A stretch of DNA of 64,000 bases, from contig JAIWNF010000025.1 of assembly GCA_025093555.1 (NCBI GenBank), forward strand, positions 62,001 through 126,000. Direction: 5' to 3'. A model generated the notes under the pieces. That model saw only the letters and a program-made list of their open reading frames with translations. It was not told the DNA's origin and did no database searches. Below, one piece after another: positions 13,158-25,970 of this stretch. Each line of letters opens with the position of its first letter. Positions within the stretch are counted from its first letter, which is position 1. The translations under genes and the position numbers were made by a program. The stretch comes from Circinella umbellata. Lineage: Eukaryota > Mucoromycota > Mucoromycetes > Mucorales > Lichtheimiaceae.

Positions 13158-13796
13158 ATGGCCTATCAAGCAGCATCTAGTTTGATTAGTTTAGCGACAT
13201 CTAATCCAATGCCCCATCAGCATATTTATCATCCCCCACATCACCAGCAACAACACAAACGTACAATTGCTGCTGCTACGGTAGATAAATCGAACATTCC
13301 ACGTCCATACAAGTGTCCAATGTGTCCAAAATCATTTTATCGACTTGAACACCAAACTAGACATATACGTACTCACACTGGTGAAAAACCACATCAATGT
13401 ACCTTCCCTGGATGTGAAAAACGATTCTCACGTTCTGATGAATTAACCCGTCATGTCAGAATTCATACCTCACCTAATCGCCGACGTGCCAAAGTAACAA
13501 AACAACAACAACAACAATCACGACGATCAAATGCTACTACCACTTCTAATATCACCGCTACGAGTGCCGCTGCAGCTATAGTAAAACAACAGCGTCAACA
13601 TGTGGCATTGTCTGCAGCATCATCAATAGGTGCAGCCTCATCAGCATCTTCATCTCCACCTTCACCTGCTTTGTCAACTGGTTCTAATACATTTGATCAT
13701 CCACACTCAGATTCAGATTCTGAATTAGTTAATACACCTGATAGTTCACCGACATTAGCTACTAGGCCATTACAAATGATGGAGCATTGTTCCCGT

Positions 13797-13827
<31 letters not shown>

Positions 13828-13961
13828 GTTGCAGTAGCAGTCTAATGGAATTATTGAATCGGCCACCTCAAGCACGTATATTACCTCCTATTACGATGCA
13901 ACAAAATCAACAACAGTCTTCTTCAGCATTACCTTCCATTCATTCATTATTTCCATTTTAA
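13158..13961 (+). CDS. C2H2 zinc finger repressor, CreA/Mig1 family
   Basis: Nuclear DNA-binding protein of the carbon catabolite repressor family; members bind GC-rich SYGGGG-type sites and act downstream of Snf1/AMPK. Single exon, 267 aa from ATG 13158, start [15 protein letters not shown]. Two fingers follow [12 protein letters not shown]: finger 1 has Cys53, Cys56, His69, His73 with helix RLEHQTR, and finger 2 has Cys81, Cys86, His99, His103 with helix RSDELTR. The linker HTGEKPH is canonical and both helices match CreA/Mig1. The rest is low-complexity: Gln, Ser/Ala and a run of ten Asn. Such regulators are often longer (yeast Mig1 about 500 aa), so this is a compact member. Several Mig1 paralogues are usual in Mucoromycota, so I give no symbol. 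An upstream coding exon cannot be excluded, but there is no long upstream frame. Confidence 0.88.
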
Positions 13962-15994
13962 TTTCTAATAATACATTACCACGACAACAACACACGGAAA
14001 TTTCATTTTAAAACACAAAACACATTATTATATCATCAAATTCTTTCCTTCATCTTTGCTACTTTATTATTATTAGTATATTCTTCATCATCCCACTTCA
14101 TTTTTTTTAACCAAACACACATATTTTTTCCTTCTTTTTTGAGCTGCTGTTTTTTTTTCTTGTTTCTACTATGTAGGAGGTGCATAGCATATTGTATAGA
14201 GCATCGTTTTTTTTCCTTCGCTTATATTTTGTCTTTTGTGCAAACCTTCTTTCTTTCTTTTTTTCTACAACTCCCTCTCAGCTTCTTCGCCTTTCTACTG
14301 GGCAAAAAGAAAAATACCAATATATATATAAAACCATTTAACCCCTCCTTTAAACTCCATAACATTATCATTCATCACCATTTAACACATTCATCATCCA
14401 TCATTATTAATGCCATATAAAAAATACACGCAACACAAAACCTTTTATTTTAGTATGAACTTTCCTCTTTTAAAACTTGTTTTTTACTCTCCTTGAAAAT
14501 GCTTTATTAGGTGTCACATTGAATTAAAAAAAATACCACATCATTTTTTCTTTTTTGTACATAAAAAAAAATAATGTTTTTGACATATGGAATCATGAAA
14601 ACTGAAACAAGCGTGAGAGAATCTAGTTTATTTTATTTTTTTTTACTATGTGAATTTCAATGGTAGTAATAGTTTAGTGGAATTTCCCAAAGTCGGTTAT
14701 AGGTACTCAATCCCTTTTATTTGTTTGCAATTTTTTCCATCTCCCCCAGAAACACAAATACACACCTCTTCAGATAAAAAAAACTTTCTTCTCTTCCTCC
14801 GCTCCCCCAGTCCCCATAGTCAATTATATAAAAAATAATGAAAATACACACGAGATTTAGTTTAATGTTATGCTTTTATAAAAAATAATCTTCCCAGCTA
14901 ATTATTGTAACTCAGGATCATGCATAGATTCACACCCCATAGTTGTGTCAACTTTCCATTATTGTTCATACAGTAGTCAAGTAATATATAATATAATATA
15001 TAAAAAAGCAAACTTTAAGATTGATCGATTCATGCTTCACAAAACTTCATACCCCCACCAGACATCAACCCCCCCCTTAAAATGATAATGATAATTATAT
15101 TATATATTTAAACAAGTCTTTCTTTTTTCTTTTTTCTCCTCACCCCTTAATACATATTTTCCCAATACCATCTTCTCTTACACTTCACAACGTCGTATGA
15201 CGAAACTTATTTTGACCCACGTGTGTGTTTAGAGCACTATATCATTATAGTAATTGCTAGATAGTGAGAATAAAAGAAATCAATTATTCCAAGAAGAACA
15301 AGAATTACTAAACAAGGTATTACGACATCCTTAATACCGATGGCGCAGTGATTTGCAGATCAATAAAAGAGAAATAAATTATTAATATTTTGTTAAAACT
15401 ATCGGGGGAAACCGATATAGCTTTTATTTAGGCCTCTCTGAAATGGATTGTACCAATGTTGTATATTATCATAAATATAAACATCTATTGGAACATTTAT
15501 CAAAAAAAAAATATATATATACGTATATATATATATATATAATAAACAAATCCTAAACGGGAAGTTAACGGAATATAATGAATATTGATAATGCACCAGG
15601 GTAATAAAAAAAAAGTGTGGGGATTTGGTTTTTAGTAGTTAGAGCAGCATTATAATGGAAACTTTTTATTTATTATATTTTATTTTGAATTAATATACAT
15701 ATTATAAAATTGTCATGAACGACCCTGAAATAATACAATGTTCCTCGGATCTCCTTCCTTTTATGTACTATTTTTCTCACGGGTAAAAATTGTCCTAACA
15801 CTATCTTGTGCTACCTAGAATGATAAAGTAAAAAAAACCAAAAAAGCCGTAAGTTGGTTAGATAATGGTTCAAACTTGTTATTGTACTACCAATATCATG
15901 ATAAGTCTATAATAAAAAACTAAGAATCTTCCTGATACGGAATTTTCTTCCACTCTTCCTTTTGAACAGTTTGTTAGCATTATAAGCACAAAAT
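13962..15994. other. intergenic region, CreA-like 3' end to CYS3 promoter
   Basis: Two kilobases without a supported gene. The first 500 bases are pyrimidine-rich and probably 3' UTR. A TA dinucleotide run lies at about 15510-15541. I see no RNA gene or protein family. The last 150 bases are the presumed promoter of the downstream lyase gene. Confidence 0.5.
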
Positions 15995-17532
15995 ATGAAT
16001 AGCAACGATAATGAAAAAAGCAATAGTCATACTATTCAAAAACAAGGTTTCGGTACACGCGCCATACATGCTGGTCAAGAGCCAGATCCCACCACAGGTG
16101 CCGTAATTCCACCTATTTCATTAGCGACAACTTTCGCACAATCATCTGCAGATACTTTTGAGGTAATTAGTTTTTTTTTATCACTATAGAACCCCTTGTT
16201 TTTTAATGAAATTAAATAAAAAAAAAGGAAATACTTGATATGTTTGGTGGACGATTCGCATGATAGTATATTGTTATACATTTTATACAGCCTTTTTATT
16301 GCTATACTCTGATAATAATAATTATATATAATAGGAATTGATAATTAATGCATGAACAAACAAAAATCATTATAGGGTTACGTGTATTCACGAATTGGGA
16401 ATCCAAATCGCACAGCTTTTGAAACTGCTATAGCATCACTTGAAGGTGCTAAATATGCATCTGCATTTTCATCTGGTACTGCAGTGATTTCTGCTGTTCT
16501 TGGTATCTTAACAGCAGGTTCACATCTGATTGCTTCTGATGCAATTTATGGAGGTACATATGAGAATTTTGCAAAAATAGCCCAGAAGCATGGTATTGAA
16601 ACTACTATTACTGATTTACGTGATGCTACTCATATTGCTGGATTGTTTAAATCTAATACCAAGGTTCATTTTTTTTCTTCTTATTAATACAAAATGATAA
16701 ATCTTCCTTTTTTCTTATCCAAATAATAAAACCCCATCTCCCCCATTTTATTTTACTTACCAACAACTACTCTTCTATTTACATAATGTGATAGTTGGTA
16801 TGGATTGAAACACCCAGTAATCCTGGACTTCGTGTCATTGACATTGAAGCAATTGCGAAATATACTCATGAACATGACGCTTGTTTGGTCGTTGATAACA
16901 CCTTCATGACACCATATTTTCAAAATCCCCTTCAACTTGGAGCCGACATTGTAATGCACTCAGTCACAAAGTTTATTAACGGTCATTCAGATGTTCTTAT
17001 GGGTGTGGCTGCCACCAATAGAGAAGACTTACATAATGAGCTTCAATATATTCAAATATATTCAGGTGGTGTACCATCTCCATTCGAATGCTATCTTGCT
17101 CGTCGAGGACTTATGACCCTGGAAGTTCGTATGATCCGTCACGCAGAAAATTCGTTGCAATTAGCAGAATACTTATCGAATCATCCCCAAGTAACTCAAG
17201 TCAATTATCCTGGTTTAAAATCTCATCCGCAACATGAGCTCGCATCTCGACAACAAAAAGGTTTTGGTGGGATGTTATCATTTAGTATCAAGGGAAACAT
17301 GGGCAATGTGAATAAATTATTTGAGCATTTAAAACTAGTTAATATTGCAACCTCGCTGGGTGGAGCCGAATCATTAGTATCTTCACCTGCTAAATCAAGC
17401 CATCTGTTCTTACCGTCAGAATTGAAAGAATCACTTGGGATCACCGAAACTTTGATCCGACTTTCTGTTGGGATAGAATCCATTGAGGATTTATTGGCGG
17501 ATTTTAAACATGCGCTGGAAAATGCTTATTGA
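15995..17532 (+). CDS. CYS3: cystathionine gamma-lyase (PLP enzyme)
   Basis: Pyridoxal-phosphate enzyme of the Cys/Met metabolism family. Cystathionine gamma-lyase splits cystathionine to cysteine, 2-oxobutyrate and ammonia in reverse transsulfuration. Exons 15995-16162, 16376-16663 and 16795-17532 give 397 aa, the usual length (yeast Cys3 394). Visible motifs: GFGTRAIHAGQEPDPTTGA at the start, YSRIGNPNR, SSGTAVISAVL, VWIETPSNP, VVDNTFMTPYFQ, the PLP-lysine segment HSVTKFINGHSDVLMG, and TLIRLSVGIE near the end. The glycine-rich LGGAESL also fits. A related gamma-synthase or methionine gamma-lyase is possible, but the C-terminal half follows cystathionine gamma-lyase best. The second intron uses the weak donor GTTCAT; no better GT preserves the frame. 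Confidence 0.9.
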
Positions 17533-20500
17533 AAAAGTAATATTTCCCCGCTTTTGAAAAACTGGGGTTCTCTTTTTTTGACATTCTGCTCCCACGCCCC
17601 CAGCTATTGTTTCTTTCTTACTGTGACATTCAAGCAGTAAAAAGAAAGATTACTTTCCCGTTATTTCCCTTTTGATCCCCTCCCCCCCCCCATTTGAAAA
17701 TAAATAAATAAAAATAAAATAAAAAATTGCCCCACACTTATCAATTGGTTCATCTTTTGATCACATGTAGCATTTCGGGGAGAAAGAAGCATGTAATTGG
17801 AAGGAAATGAATAAAATGTTGACATACGTAGTTATAAAATTTTGCATATGCACCCTCATTTTTTCCTAAAATAAACTTGTGAGAATATTCCCATGATATT
17901 AAAAATTGTATGTGTTTTGGAGACTGAATTTGGTCGGCAAGACTCATGATGAATAGGAAAAAAAAAAGAGTATATGTAGGTTTAGGATATGACGATGTGA
18001 AGGGAGTATAGCAAGGTATATAGGAGAGGTCGTACGCATATGACATAACATACCGTCATATTTATTAAATGTTCCTTCTATGCAGTTTTGTCATGGTAAT
18101 TCAATGGGGGGGAGGGGGTTATTTTAAGTGCACTTTTGTTTTATACTAGGTAAAGTTTTCAAGCGTTACTACACTAACTGTGTATTTTCTTTCGTTTCTA
18201 TGGTTTCTCGTCTACCAAACAAACCAGTAGTTAGCGTATGCTTTCTTTTTATTTTTCTTCACGTAAGTACGTACCTTTCTCGTGTATGCGAATTGTGAAT
18301 TTAATGTAATATAAAAATGCATCTTACCACAATATACTGTTTTTAAAAAGAAAAATATTATTACGGAATATTTGAGCTACGAGAATACTATCAGGATTTA
18401 GCAAGCATTTTTTTCTTACTTCTTTGTTTATTACGAATTTAGAATTAGTAAATCGGTAATGTGAGAAGACGACCAAAAATATGTTTTGTTTACGAAAATT
18501 TTTATTAGATTATACTATAGCTTTAAGAATAGTAACTTAATTACCACGCTCAAATCACATACTCAGTCACATTGAGCAAATGTTTCGCAGGATTATATCA
18601 TTGAATAATTGCTGAATAACCAGACATTTTATTGAAGTATAAACTATAGTTCATGGAACCTATGGTGACAAATATTAACTACGTAATCTTTATTTTAGCG
18701 GATAATATAAGTATAACTACGATGACTATGTAACGGGACGGTCGTGTATCGTATTTTTGAAAGCAAGGAAAACAAAAAAGTGTTTTGTTAGTTACCATAT
18801 GTAAAAAAAAACGCTTAATACAAATAAGCTCTATTTTTGATTCATTCACATAATATAAAGTTAGTACATTTTGCGTCTGTTTCTAATATATGTTTATCCT
18901 TCTCAATTTACCATCCATCGCGTTAAAATGAAAATGTATGTAATAGAATGCTTGTTTGTGACCTCCCTTGACTTAATGGCTAGAAGAGTACTTTATTATT
19001 TTATGTGCACATTTTATGTTCCTAGCCATATATACATACAATCTTGCGAGGATATTGATATCTAGGATAACAAAATGTAATATTATAATACAGTATGATT
19101 TTTAGCATTAGTTACGTAGTTAATTGATTTTTTTTTGGGGGGGGGGGACCAATGATAGGAAGAAAGCTTCAATACTAGATAGGATGTCTAAATTAAAAAA
19201 GCAGAACTATTGGATTATAAAGCTATAATATTATTATTACAAAAGATATAGGTAATTAATGATAATAAATTCTTGAACTTAACAGCCTTATGTATATTAT
19301 GGAGATAATGGATGACTAATTATAATTATATTGGATTATGCGTTACTTACTACGTAAATTAGTTTGTCAACAACTTCGTTTTATTTTATATTTAATATGA
19401 ATTTAGCTTAATCTTATGCTACATAACTTTACAATAAAAGAACCCCTGTCTAAAGGTATCAATAAATGTTTGACGGCTATTATCTTATGTATTCACCACA
19501 TACTCGATATACATGTAATGCTACTTAGGAAGAATTGTATCCTTTTACAGTTTGCGCACAGAAGCTAGCCTATGTTTTCTATTTCAGTAGCCTAAATATT
19601 ATGATAGTGCTTGTAATAAAGCATATTTTTTTTTCGGTTACCACCGACAATGCACCACACCGTGCTAAATATCAAAGCTTATCTACAATGTTATATATAT
19701 TTATTATTTCAAGACTATAATATGTGATATACGAGAGAGATGTGATGTGTAATATTATTATTTGCTCAGTTACTGCATGTATTATTTTACAACTGCAAGT
19801 TATACTCATGGAAAGCTATATACTCTATATCAAAAATATATATATTACTTTTAAGAATGTAACTCAATATACGTACATGTGAAAGCTTTAAATTGTACTG
19901 GTACTTCAGCACAGTGCTAATGAGTGAAAAATGAAGATGATAAAACCACTGCTTAGGAATACATTATATTATTGATATATACCGGCACCGCAATGCTGAC
20001 GGATAATTAAACCGGCTTACTTATTATGCTTCACCTTCTTTATATTTTCACCGTACGTAATGATACTCATTCCTTGATTCGTATTGATATGTCTGTCTAT
20101 ATGATCATGTTACTGTTCATATCATCGATGTTTTCTTGACAGATTACGTAGGCTATTCATACAAAAGGAAAAAAAATAATGGTTATAGCAATCGGGATTT
20201 TACACAACATTATTTTTGATTGATTATATACGCCATGACATATTGTTCTACTAGACTAAACTTACAGTAATTTCTGCTTCGTTCCTCAAACTAGCACGAC
20301 TTGATATTAACAGAATCTTGAAATTAATCCTGATAAATCTGCTAGCTTAACAAAGAAAAATATCGTTGTTTCTTTCAATTAGATAATGTTCGTCAGTTAA
20401 ATAATTTATGTGGAATCTAGCTGAAGATTCAAATAAAAATAAACATAAATGGTTGAAATTAATTATCGCAATAAGAAAACAATAGCAACGTTGATTGCAA

Positions 20501-21046
20501 CAATGATAATACAAGATAAGAAAATCAACACAACATATAATTTCGCCAACTTATAGTTTTGAAGATTTAAGTGAAGAAGTGCAGCAATAGGTAGTCCATT
20601 CTTGATACCACCACGAAAATGGTTAGAGCAATATATATCAATGAATAAGCAGTAATAATAATGCTGTTTTCTTTAGCTGAAACCATTGATATTTTATATT
20701 ATAATCAAACAGCAGCTACAAACGATACAAGTATATCAACACTCAGCTAATATTAAAAGTATAAAAGTACGTAGAAATATGGTTAAAATAAAGAAACATG
20801 TAATTTTGATTAATTAGCCCTGATGACTGCTTACACTCTGAGACGTTTGAGATAACTTGTGATTATAGTTATGAATTTGCTAAAACTCAAAGCTAGTATG
20901 AATAAGCCTTCTTTATAGTTTAATCCTCTCCCTCTTTGATACATACACATGTATTGGTGTTCAGTAAAGATTTAATGGATTTGGGTAGTTATCATAGGGT
21001 GTACTTAACCTATAATCGCCAAAATCGAGAAATTGTTTCAATTTTG

Positions 21047-21465
21047 TCATTTACGTAGAACATCTGAACTATATATAGTAAATATTATCTCTATTGTATA
21101 ATCAAAATAGGGAAAAAAAGCTCTGATCAGTGATGCTAATATGGGAATATGAAGTATATTTCTAGAAGAGAGTTTTTCAACTAAGTCACCTGGCTCATTG
21201 ATTAAAATACTTCGTACGTAACTATGCATCTTTAAAAAACTATGCTCCATAAAAATAGTATTGAACTACGTATAGTTGGACTTAATTGAGAGGGAAAGTC
21301 TAAAAGAAAACTAGCCAAGTTTTGTCTGAGGGCTTGAAATGAATAACAACTGTTAACTCGTACTGGTCGTTTCACTGCTCTAGTATCTTTTAATCCAGTT
21401 GCATTTGCAGTGGTATTTACAACATAGCTCAAGGATATGATGAGTTGTATCTTCTGTAGTTTCAC
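21047..21465 (-). pseudogene. decayed coding relic, probably mobile-element derived
   Basis: Two overlapping minus-strand frames form what looks like one interrupted protein. The upstream part contains KDTRAVKRPVRVNSCYSFQ and LRQNLASFLLDFPSQL; the downstream part, one frame over, contains RSILINEPGDLVEKL. Codon use and residue mix look like real protein, yet neither part has a proper start or domain, and the frame changes near 21240. I do not recognise the family. A neighbouring minus-strand fragment at 21815-22060 may belong to the same relic. Confidence 0.35.
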
Positions 21466-22599
21466 AAAGAGCTATTTTCTGTTTGTAGAAACATACTATA
21501 AGGCTATGTAGTAGATGTTCTGCACACTAATTATTACTATCTTTTTATCTGCATGACAGTTCATTTTCCAATTCTTTTTAGGACTAGAGCATGATCAAAC
21601 CAAGGCCCAGGTTCTTTCAAATTTAGTTTTATGCACACTTTTAAAATAGCAGGTATAATGGTTATCTGTTGCTACAATTATAAAACCTCTTTTCTTTTCT
21701 TTACATCTTCGGTATATTGGATATATGCCTTGCCTAATCATTTCAACTTTTGGTAGATATACTAATTCACATAGTACTTGTAGTTTACATTGGAATTATA
21801 TGTTTCTACTTATATCATGTGTAATGTAGCGGAGATACATCCATCAATTGTTTCCCTTCTAAAATCAAGTTATACCGAATAACTTTGACAACCTTGAACT
21901 TCGTCACAACTTTTTTTTTTGAGAAGCTAATCCATGATGAATGTTTTAAATATACATAAAAATATATGTTATCAATTAATAGATCAAAATATTTAGTTTG
22001 TATGTCTCTGAAGCTCTCTAAAGTTGGGCTGAAATCCTGGCGGTTATAGGTGAAATACACCCTAATTAGGTAAATTGAGTTTAGCTTTTTATAATGACAA
22101 TGAAGAATATAATGGCTGCAAGAGAAAGAATTACTTGTAGTATATGCTTCTAAAAATTTGGAAGCAGAAAAAAATCACAGTGCTTGGAACTGGCTGGTTA
22201 CGACAGTTTTCCACTAACATCCTCTGAATATTTTGTTTTAAACAAAAAATTGCGAGAGGCTGACACAATGGACCCCGTTACTTTCCAAATTAATTTTTTT
22301 ATGAAACAAATTAAATATCTACATTATAATATATTACTATTGATTGTATGTCTTTATTGTATATGCTGTACTCTCTATTATTAGCAAATCTAAGTGATTT
22401 TTTGAAGAATTACGTATACGTATAGCATTAATATGTTATACACTGCCATAAGTTGGTAATATAATATGTATTAATAATGAAGCTTATAATTTCACAAAAA
22501 GTCAAATATATTTTAAAAAAAAATACAAGTTCATGCCTTTATTAAACTCTTTTGATAGATATGATTTTTATATTCTATATATCTTCTCTGCCATTTACT

Positions 22600-22836
22600 A
22601 TTCACATGACAATGCTCAACAAGGTGACTTTAATATATCGGGTAGTTGGGAATTCGATGATGCAGGAAACATCCATAAATAAATATCATCAGCTCCATGG
22701 AAAAGAAGGATCCTCACGAACCCAAATTGCTGGAATACGCCCGAGTTGCATTTTTTTTGTAGGGGCGGTGTTGCCGCACGTTTTTATTTAGCCGTAGGAG
22801 CTGCATATTTTATGCGAGATACTTTAAAATAAGTTG
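22600..22836 (+). pseudogene. decayed coding relic with frameshift
   Basis: Protein-like text appears on the plus strand (KYHQLHGKEGSSRTQIAGI) and, after a T-run at 22750-22760 and a frame change, GVAARFYLAVGAAYFMRDTL ending in a stop near 22830. The break at a homopolymer suggests a frameshifted old gene. No family assigned. Confidence 0.3.
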
Positions 22837-23514
22837 TATGGCCGACAAAGATCCTTAAGCTCTTTTTGTTCCTGGTTTATATGTAGCTGGGAAATTTCTT
22901 CTATGATAACATTAATGCAGTAATTCAATGTATAGTAGTATGTCAAATGTACATATGGTTTTTTTTTGTTTCTGTTAAAAAATTCAATTTCTCTGATCAT
23001 ATTGAAAATAAATGTGAAATTAGTGGGGAATGAAGGTTTAGCGGACATAAATTAGCGTCAAGGCTCTACTATATATCGATCCCTCGATTGCTTCCAAAAG
23101 TCGTGAACCATCATTATATGTATCAACCGGTATATCCGAGTGGTTTGTTTCAAATAATCATGTACATGATTTACTAAGTTACTAAATTACATTATATAAT
23201 ACAATGCTGTCATCGGGCAGAAACAAAAAATAACCAAATAACAAAAGTAAACAAATCGTGAGTGTATTTTATTCAATTTTTCTAAAGTTTACAACTTTAC
23301 TTGACATTTAATATGCAGGGGATAAAAAATGTTCGAGGGGAAGGAGAATGGCGTTTTTGATAGTTAGATATTTATAAGAAGTAGATGATGATAATGATGA
23401 AGAAGATGTTATGATGATGACAACTATGGTGTATAATTTGTTTATGCTATCTATTATTTAGATGTTTATATATTTATCGGAGGAAAGACGGGAATGAATA
23501 CGGCTATAATATTT

Positions 23515-24262
23515 TTAAAGTGCTTTGATATGGAATACCTCTTCACCTGCTCGCTTGACCAAACTATATCGTTCCAACTGATAAGATTCATACATTTGTG
23601 ATGCGAGTTTTGCTGCTTTTAGATGCAATGGTTTACGAGTTGCTTTAAGAGCATATTCTCGATCCACCCATATACACATAGCAAGACATTCACGATGTTC
23701 ATTCAAATCGCCATACCAATACTATCATCAAAATATAATAAAATGAATGAGAATATATATATTAAACAGTCCATTTAAATATTTTTAAATTATTTCGTCG
23801 TTGTTATTAATTTACCTTCAAAAGACCACCACTATGTACAGCTTCTTGTTGAGCACGAGCATCTGCTTGATATAGAAGTTGACTATCTGCATCTGCTTTA
23901 CGAACACTTCGGAAAGCAACAATAAACCATTCACCTTCGGCATCTTTACCGAGTCGTTGGGCTGTTTCATTCCAGTTGAATGTATCAACAATAGATACAT
24001 GGACATAATCATCTGTAACTACATGGAAATGAGGTAGAGCCTTATCAAGCAATATCTTGTCCACCGGTCTTAAGCTTTTAATAAAGTTGGCAAGATCTTC
24101 GGGTGATTCATTAGTCCATCCGGAAGGACCAACTGTATCATTAAGAATACTTCGTCCCTGAAGGTCTTGTGCAACAATAGCTTGTTCAATATCCCGAGCA
24201 TCTTGATTCACATTGGTTGGTACGGAAACAGATTGTTGCTGATTATTATTGTTTGAAATCAT
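23515..24262 (-). CDS. conserved fungal protein of unknown function (possibly UPF0643-like)
   Basis: Two exons (23816-24262 and 23515-23721) join in phase 0 to 217 aa. The N-terminal 40 residues are Gln/Asn-rich. The body includes SLRPVDKILLDKALPHFHV, EGEWFIVAFRSVRKADADS and, after the intron, YWYGDLNEHRECLAMCIWV, ending LERYSLVKRAGEEVFHIKAL. The pattern (a hydrolase-free alpha/beta body, a CxxxCxW-like step, then an H-x-K-A-A and LERY block) reminds me of the uncharacterised fungal UPF0643 proteins. This is from memory and unverified. No catalytic motif, signal peptide or membrane segment is visible. It is convincing as a gene: the frame stays open over both exons, the junction is consensus, and codon use matches neighbours. 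Confidence 0.8.
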
Positions 24263-24849
24263 TTTTTATACTCCTTTTTGATGAGAGAGAGAGAGAAGTC
24301 AAGAAAAAAAGAAAAACCAAGTTCTTCGATGGATAAAAAGAGGAGGAAGGAGAAGTAGTTTTGAAAACGAAAAAAAACTTTTTAATTTATATTCTGTTTT
24401 TTTCCAGATATCGCCGGCTTCAACAAATGATTGGTTTCAGGGGTAAATGATCTGGGTTGTGAAAGTTGTGTTAAATGTTCTTGTATTTTACCCCTTGAGG
24501 ATATTCGCTGAGCTGGATGATTGGTAAGTTTTCAAAAATGCTCACACCGACATTGGATGGTGTGCTAGCCTACGATTGCATATTTTCTTCTTAAAAAATT
24601 GCGTGATTTTTAGACTTAGATGCACATAATTATCTGTCTAATTCTCTCTCTCTCTGACAACAACAACAACCCTGTTGTATTATAATGGTCTTCTCTTATT
24701 TTTTTTTCTCCTATGATCTTCTTTACGTTGATCTATCCACGCACATCCAATTTTAATCCCTTCATTTTAGAAATATAAAATAAAATAGTAAATGTTTTTT
24801 ACAAAGTGTCGGAGGAATTTTCTTTTTATTTTTGATAATAAAAAATAAA
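24263..24849. other. intergenic, upstream of the unknown gene and downstream of eL20
   Basis: 587 bp between two minus-strand genes. It contains a GA repeat just upstream of the ATG at 24262 and poly-T/A tracts. An open plus-strand frame at 24832-25020 is only the antisense of the eL20 3' exon. Confidence 0.6.
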
Positions 24850-25970
24850 TTAGTAGAAAGTAGTAGGACGCTTGGCAATGAACAAACGACGTTGGGATTT
24901 TTCAGTACGTTGAACACGGTGAGGAAGAGGGAAAGAAAGCTTGTTGTTCAAGAGTTGTCTGATGTATTGACGACGGATATCAGCAGATTTAACTTCGGCA
25001 ACCTAAATAAATTTATGTAAATGTTTGTGTTACAATCAATGCTAAAATATAATCAAACTTTAATAATGATAAGATTGAAGTTATATAACGTACACGAATG
25101 ATTTGAACAGAAGAGAAACGGGCACGATGACGAGCGGCCATATCTTGGTCTATATACACAATATAAAAAGGTGATTAGCGTTTTCCATCTTTCTTTTTCC
25201 TTCTTCCTCAATAAATAAAATCAATAGATGAAGAACATACAACATTGACCGACAGCTTCGACACGGGACATGCCACGGTATTCCTTGTACATATTGTGAG
25301 TACCAGAACGAGAATCATAACGAATCCAGATACCAAAGTTCTTGATTTGTTCAGGTCGCTTTTCGAAGATCTATAAGATAATTATGCATAATACCAATCT
25401 TTTAGTTTATGCCTTGTTATATTTATATATACTAAGTAAAGTCATTTTTATAATATAATTTCATACCTGGTTAATAGAAACAATTTCACCAGCAGCCTTC
25501 TTGACCTTGCGAAGCTTCTTCAAGAAGTACCAGAAGCGCGACTTGGCAACAACCTCATTGGGGGCAAAGATGCGCATGCGGTACAACTTCGGAGCCACAT
25601 CCTTCTCCGAAGGAAGCTTACGGCCAACCACCTTTTAATATAAAAATAAAATGCGTGTTAGGTTCCTTTTTTGATGCATAAATCTTTGTCGCTTTTTTTT
25701 ATCAGTAATGCTCGTCTTATAATTTACCTGGTATTCGTGGAACTAAGAACAATAAAAATAAGAGAATTCATTATATAAAGTTAATTCCCAATTTTAGAAA
25801 TGGTCCACATTTGGAATTATCTTCATCAATAAAACAGTAAAAAAAAGAAAAGAGAATGCATCCATCCATTATCTCTATGGATCCATCCATCCATGAATGA
25901 TATCCATCAATTCATTCATGCATCCCATTCTCCCCTCCTCTTCACCCTTTTGATGACTTACTCGCGACAT
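24850..25970 (-). CDS. RPL20: 60S ribosomal protein eL20 (L18a)
   Basis: Structural protein of the large ribosomal subunit. Six exons from high to low: 25962-25970 (9 nt), 25728-25742 (15 nt), 25467-25631, 25241-25370, 25094-25149, 24850-25002, giving 175 aa, the family length. Recognisable text: [84 protein letters not shown], and the ending IAKRPTTFY. The first eight residues MSRFHEYQ come from two tiny exons, as expected for a ribosomal protein gene with introns crowded at the 5' end. I examined the introns for box C/D snoRNAs, which ribosomal protein introns often host, and found no convincing pair of boxes. Confidence 0.95.

Larger units (their letters stand above)
17533..23514. other. 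6-kb gene-poor region with coding relics
   Basis: No intact gene is supported. The region is very AT-rich, contains short protein-like fragments on both strands (listed separately), and has seven TACGTA palindromes between 18241 and 20160 by hand count. An 11-G run follows a T run at 19137-19147. The overall look is of old mobile DNA decayed by point changes and indels. Confidence 0.55.

Noticed and set aside
25743..25961. snoRNA in eL20 intron 1
   Set aside because: One C-box-like TTGATGA was seen but no D box or terminal stem, so not supported.
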